Shown in pieces: positions 12,577-13,718 of a stretch of DNA of 13,718 bases. Below the pieces are notes generated by a model that worked only from the letters and a program-made list of their open reading frames with translations, made no database searches and was not told where the DNA came from. The stretch spans positions 1 through 13,718 of the forward strand of contig JALSNH010000206.1 in the NCBI GenBank assembly GCA_026987085.1, in the 5' to 3' direction. A program made the position numbers and the translations under genes. This DNA comes from Aquificota bacterium (lineage in GTDB: Bacteria; Aquificota; Aquificia; Aquificales; QOAS01). The first letter of the stretch is position 1. Every line of letters starts with the position of its first letter.

Positions 12577-13718
12577 TTAAATATCAAAGTAGAGTTCAAA
12601 CTCGAGAGGATGAGGAGTAAATCTCAATGCATCAATTTCGGCTCTTTTAGATTCGAGCCATAGTTCAATAAAGTCTTCAGTAAATACATCACCTTTGAGT
12701 AAAAATTCGTAATCATTTTCGAGAGCTTTAAGAGCTTCCTCGAGAGAACCGGGCAAGGTGGGTATACCTTCGAGCTCTTCGGGAGGTAGGGAGTAGATAT
12801 CCTTATCGAACGGTTCGCCGGGGTCGATTCTGTTTTCAATACCGTCTATGGCGGCCATCAAGATTGCGGCGAACGCCAAGTAGGGGTTGGAGGTTGCGTC
12901 GGGGAACCTTACCTCTATACGTTTAGCTTTGGGGCTTTGGGAATACATAGGAATCCTTATAGCGGCGGAACGGTTCCTTGCAGAGTAGGCGAGCCTTACG
13001 GGTGCTTCGAATCCGGGAACGAGCCTGTGGTAGGAGTTGATGGTCGGGTTGGTAAATGCAGCTATAGCCCTACCGTGTTTGATAATACCGCCGATAGCCC
13101 AGAGGGCTACTTCGGAAAGTCCGGCGTATCCGCTTCCGGCAAAGAGGTTTTCGCCGTTTTTCCAAATCGAAAAGTGGGTGTGCATTCCGGAACCGTTGTC
13201 GTTGGGGAGAATTTTTGCCATAAAGGTGGCGTATTTGCCGTGTTTTGCGGCTACGTTCCTTACAACGTATTTGTATTTAAAGAGTTTATCCGCCTGGTTG
13301 AGGAGGCTGTCGTATCTTATATCGATTTCGGCCTGTCCGGCTGTGGCAACCTCGTGGTGATGAAGCTCCACGGTAATGCCGAGCTGCTCAAGAATTTCAA
13401 CCATTTCATTGCGGATTTCCATAGTTTTGTCGAGCGGCGGTGCGGGGAAGTATCCTCTTTTGTGAGGTATCTTGTAGCCGGTTCCGTCTACACCCCTGTT
13501 CCACCAACCTTCCTCGCTATCAACCCTCCAGTAGGCGTAGTTGGGGCCAACTTCGAAAGCAACGCTGTCGAGGATAAAGAATTCCGCTTCCGGTCCGAAG
13601 TAGGCGGTGTCGCCGATTCCACTCTCTTTGAGGTACTTTTCCGCCTTTTGGGCAATATAACGGGTATCCCTCTTATACCTTTCGCCGGTAACGGGGTCGT
13701 AGATATCGCAAATTAAAA
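12577..13718 (-). CDS. glnA: Glutamine synthetase type I, C-terminal part (about 380 residues)
   Basis: ATP-dependent synthesis of glutamine from glutamate and ammonia; forms dodecamers. The gene enters from the right edge and lacks roughly the first 90 residues. The reading frame is open from 13718 to the TAA at 12577; ATG 13422 is internal, not the start. Visible landmarks: AYFGPEAEFFILD (metal-binding Glu residues), GWWNRG, GYFPAPPLDK, LHHHEVATAGQAEID-like HHHEVATAGQAEID, NGSGMHTHFS, NPTINSYHRLVPGFEAPV, and YSARNRSAAIRIP. FDKDIYSLPPEE contains the Tyr (codon 12795-12793) corresponding to E. coli Tyr397, the adenylylation site, indicating a GSI-beta-like enzyme. It ends normally (ELYFDI). 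GC-richer codon use suggests high expression. Confidence 0.97.
   Translation of the reverse strand, partial: LICDIYDPVTGERYKRDTRYIAQKAEKYLKESGIGDTAYFGPEAEFFILDSVAFEVGPNYAYWRVDSEEGWWNRGVDGTGYKIPHKRGYFPAPPLDKTMEIRNEMVEILEQLGITVELHHHEVATAGQAEIDIRYDSLLNQADKLFKYKYVVRNVAAKHGKYATFMAKILPNDNGSGMHTHFSIWKNGENLFAGSGYAGLSEVALWAIGGIIKHGRAIAAFTNPTINSYHRLVPGFEAPVRLAYSARNRSAAIRIPMYSQSPKAKRIEVRFPDATSNPYLAFAAILMAAIDGIENRIDPGEPFDKDIYSLPPEELEGIPTLPGSLEEALKALENDYEFLLKGDVFTEDFIELWLESKRAEIDALRFTPHPLEFELYFDI

Noticed and set aside
12528..12578. 17-codon open frame overlapping the glnA stop on the minus strand
   Set aside because: Low-complexity Phe/Leu/Thr translation, no ribosome-binding site beyond overlap, and it spans the AT-rich palindrome.
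12937..13716. Long plus-strand open frame of 259 codons opposite glnA
   Set aside because: It is antisense to a clear glutamine synthetase coding sequence; its translation is Gly/Val-rich and low in family-like motifs, typical of a shadow frame.
1..13718. CRISPR array, tRNA, rRNA, tmRNA, insertion sequence or phage genes
   Set aside because: Looked for repeated direct repeats, cloverleaf-like segments, transposase or integrase motifs on both strands and found none; all long stretches are assigned to housekeeping-type genes.

Overview
The window looks like chromosomal housekeeping DNA from a thermophilic, probably anaerobic bacterium, most plausibly an Aquificota-type lineage (Desulfurobacteriales or Aquificales). 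This placement is an inference from AT-rich coding with Lys/Glu/Phe-rich proteins, very short intergenic gaps, a PyrDB-type dihydroorotate dehydrogenase, an SDH-family membrane-anchored serine proteinase, and rpsB and pyrH lying outside the usual rpsB-tsf-pyrH order. I see no tRNA, rRNA, CRISPR array, insertion sequence or prophage gene, and no gene-free stretch reaches 300 bases. The longest non-coding stretch is the 153-base rpsB/moaD intergenic region.

Layout. Positions 1-1458 (minus): a compact RNase E/G-like protein followed by the start of an SDH-family proteinase that runs off the left edge. Positions 1557-4163 (plus): a dynamin-like GTPase and a globin-fold/PsiE membrane protein. Position 4160-4876 (minus) is pyrH, divergent from cdsA, pyrD and smpB on plus (4899-7166). 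Minus 8419-7163 is rpsB and an unrecognised 140-residue protein. moaD (8573-8809, plus) diverges from rpsB and converges on a flavin-dependent nitronate monooxygenase-family gene (8810-9910, minus). A minus-strand operon (11384-10057) encodes a HAD hydrolase, a 76-residue protein and a ModE-type regulator. rluD (minus) and the C-terminal four fifths of glnA (minus, off the right edge) close the window.

Genes that work together. rpsB, smpB, rluD and the RNase E/G homolog belong to ribosome and RNA metabolism. pyrD and pyrH act in pyrimidine synthesis. cdsA uses CTP to make CDP-diacylglycerol. moaD and the ModE-type protein point to molybdenum or tungsten cofactor use. The dynamin and globin/PsiE pair may be a membrane-sensing or remodelling unit.

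Most interesting. (1) The rpsB leader can fold on the minus strand into a three-way-junction RNA with a 9-bp closing helix, and its junction strand is perfectly complementary to bases overlapping the rpsB Shine-Dalgarno sequence. This predicts a pseudoknot-type translational switch. (2) The globin-fold domain fused to PsiE has Phe where the heme-ligating His is expected. (3) Many genes that begin transcription units have a -10-like box only 6-13 bases before the start codon and no Shine-Dalgarno sequence, whereas operon-internal genes and rpsB have strong ones. This suggests widespread leaderless or near-leaderless transcription.
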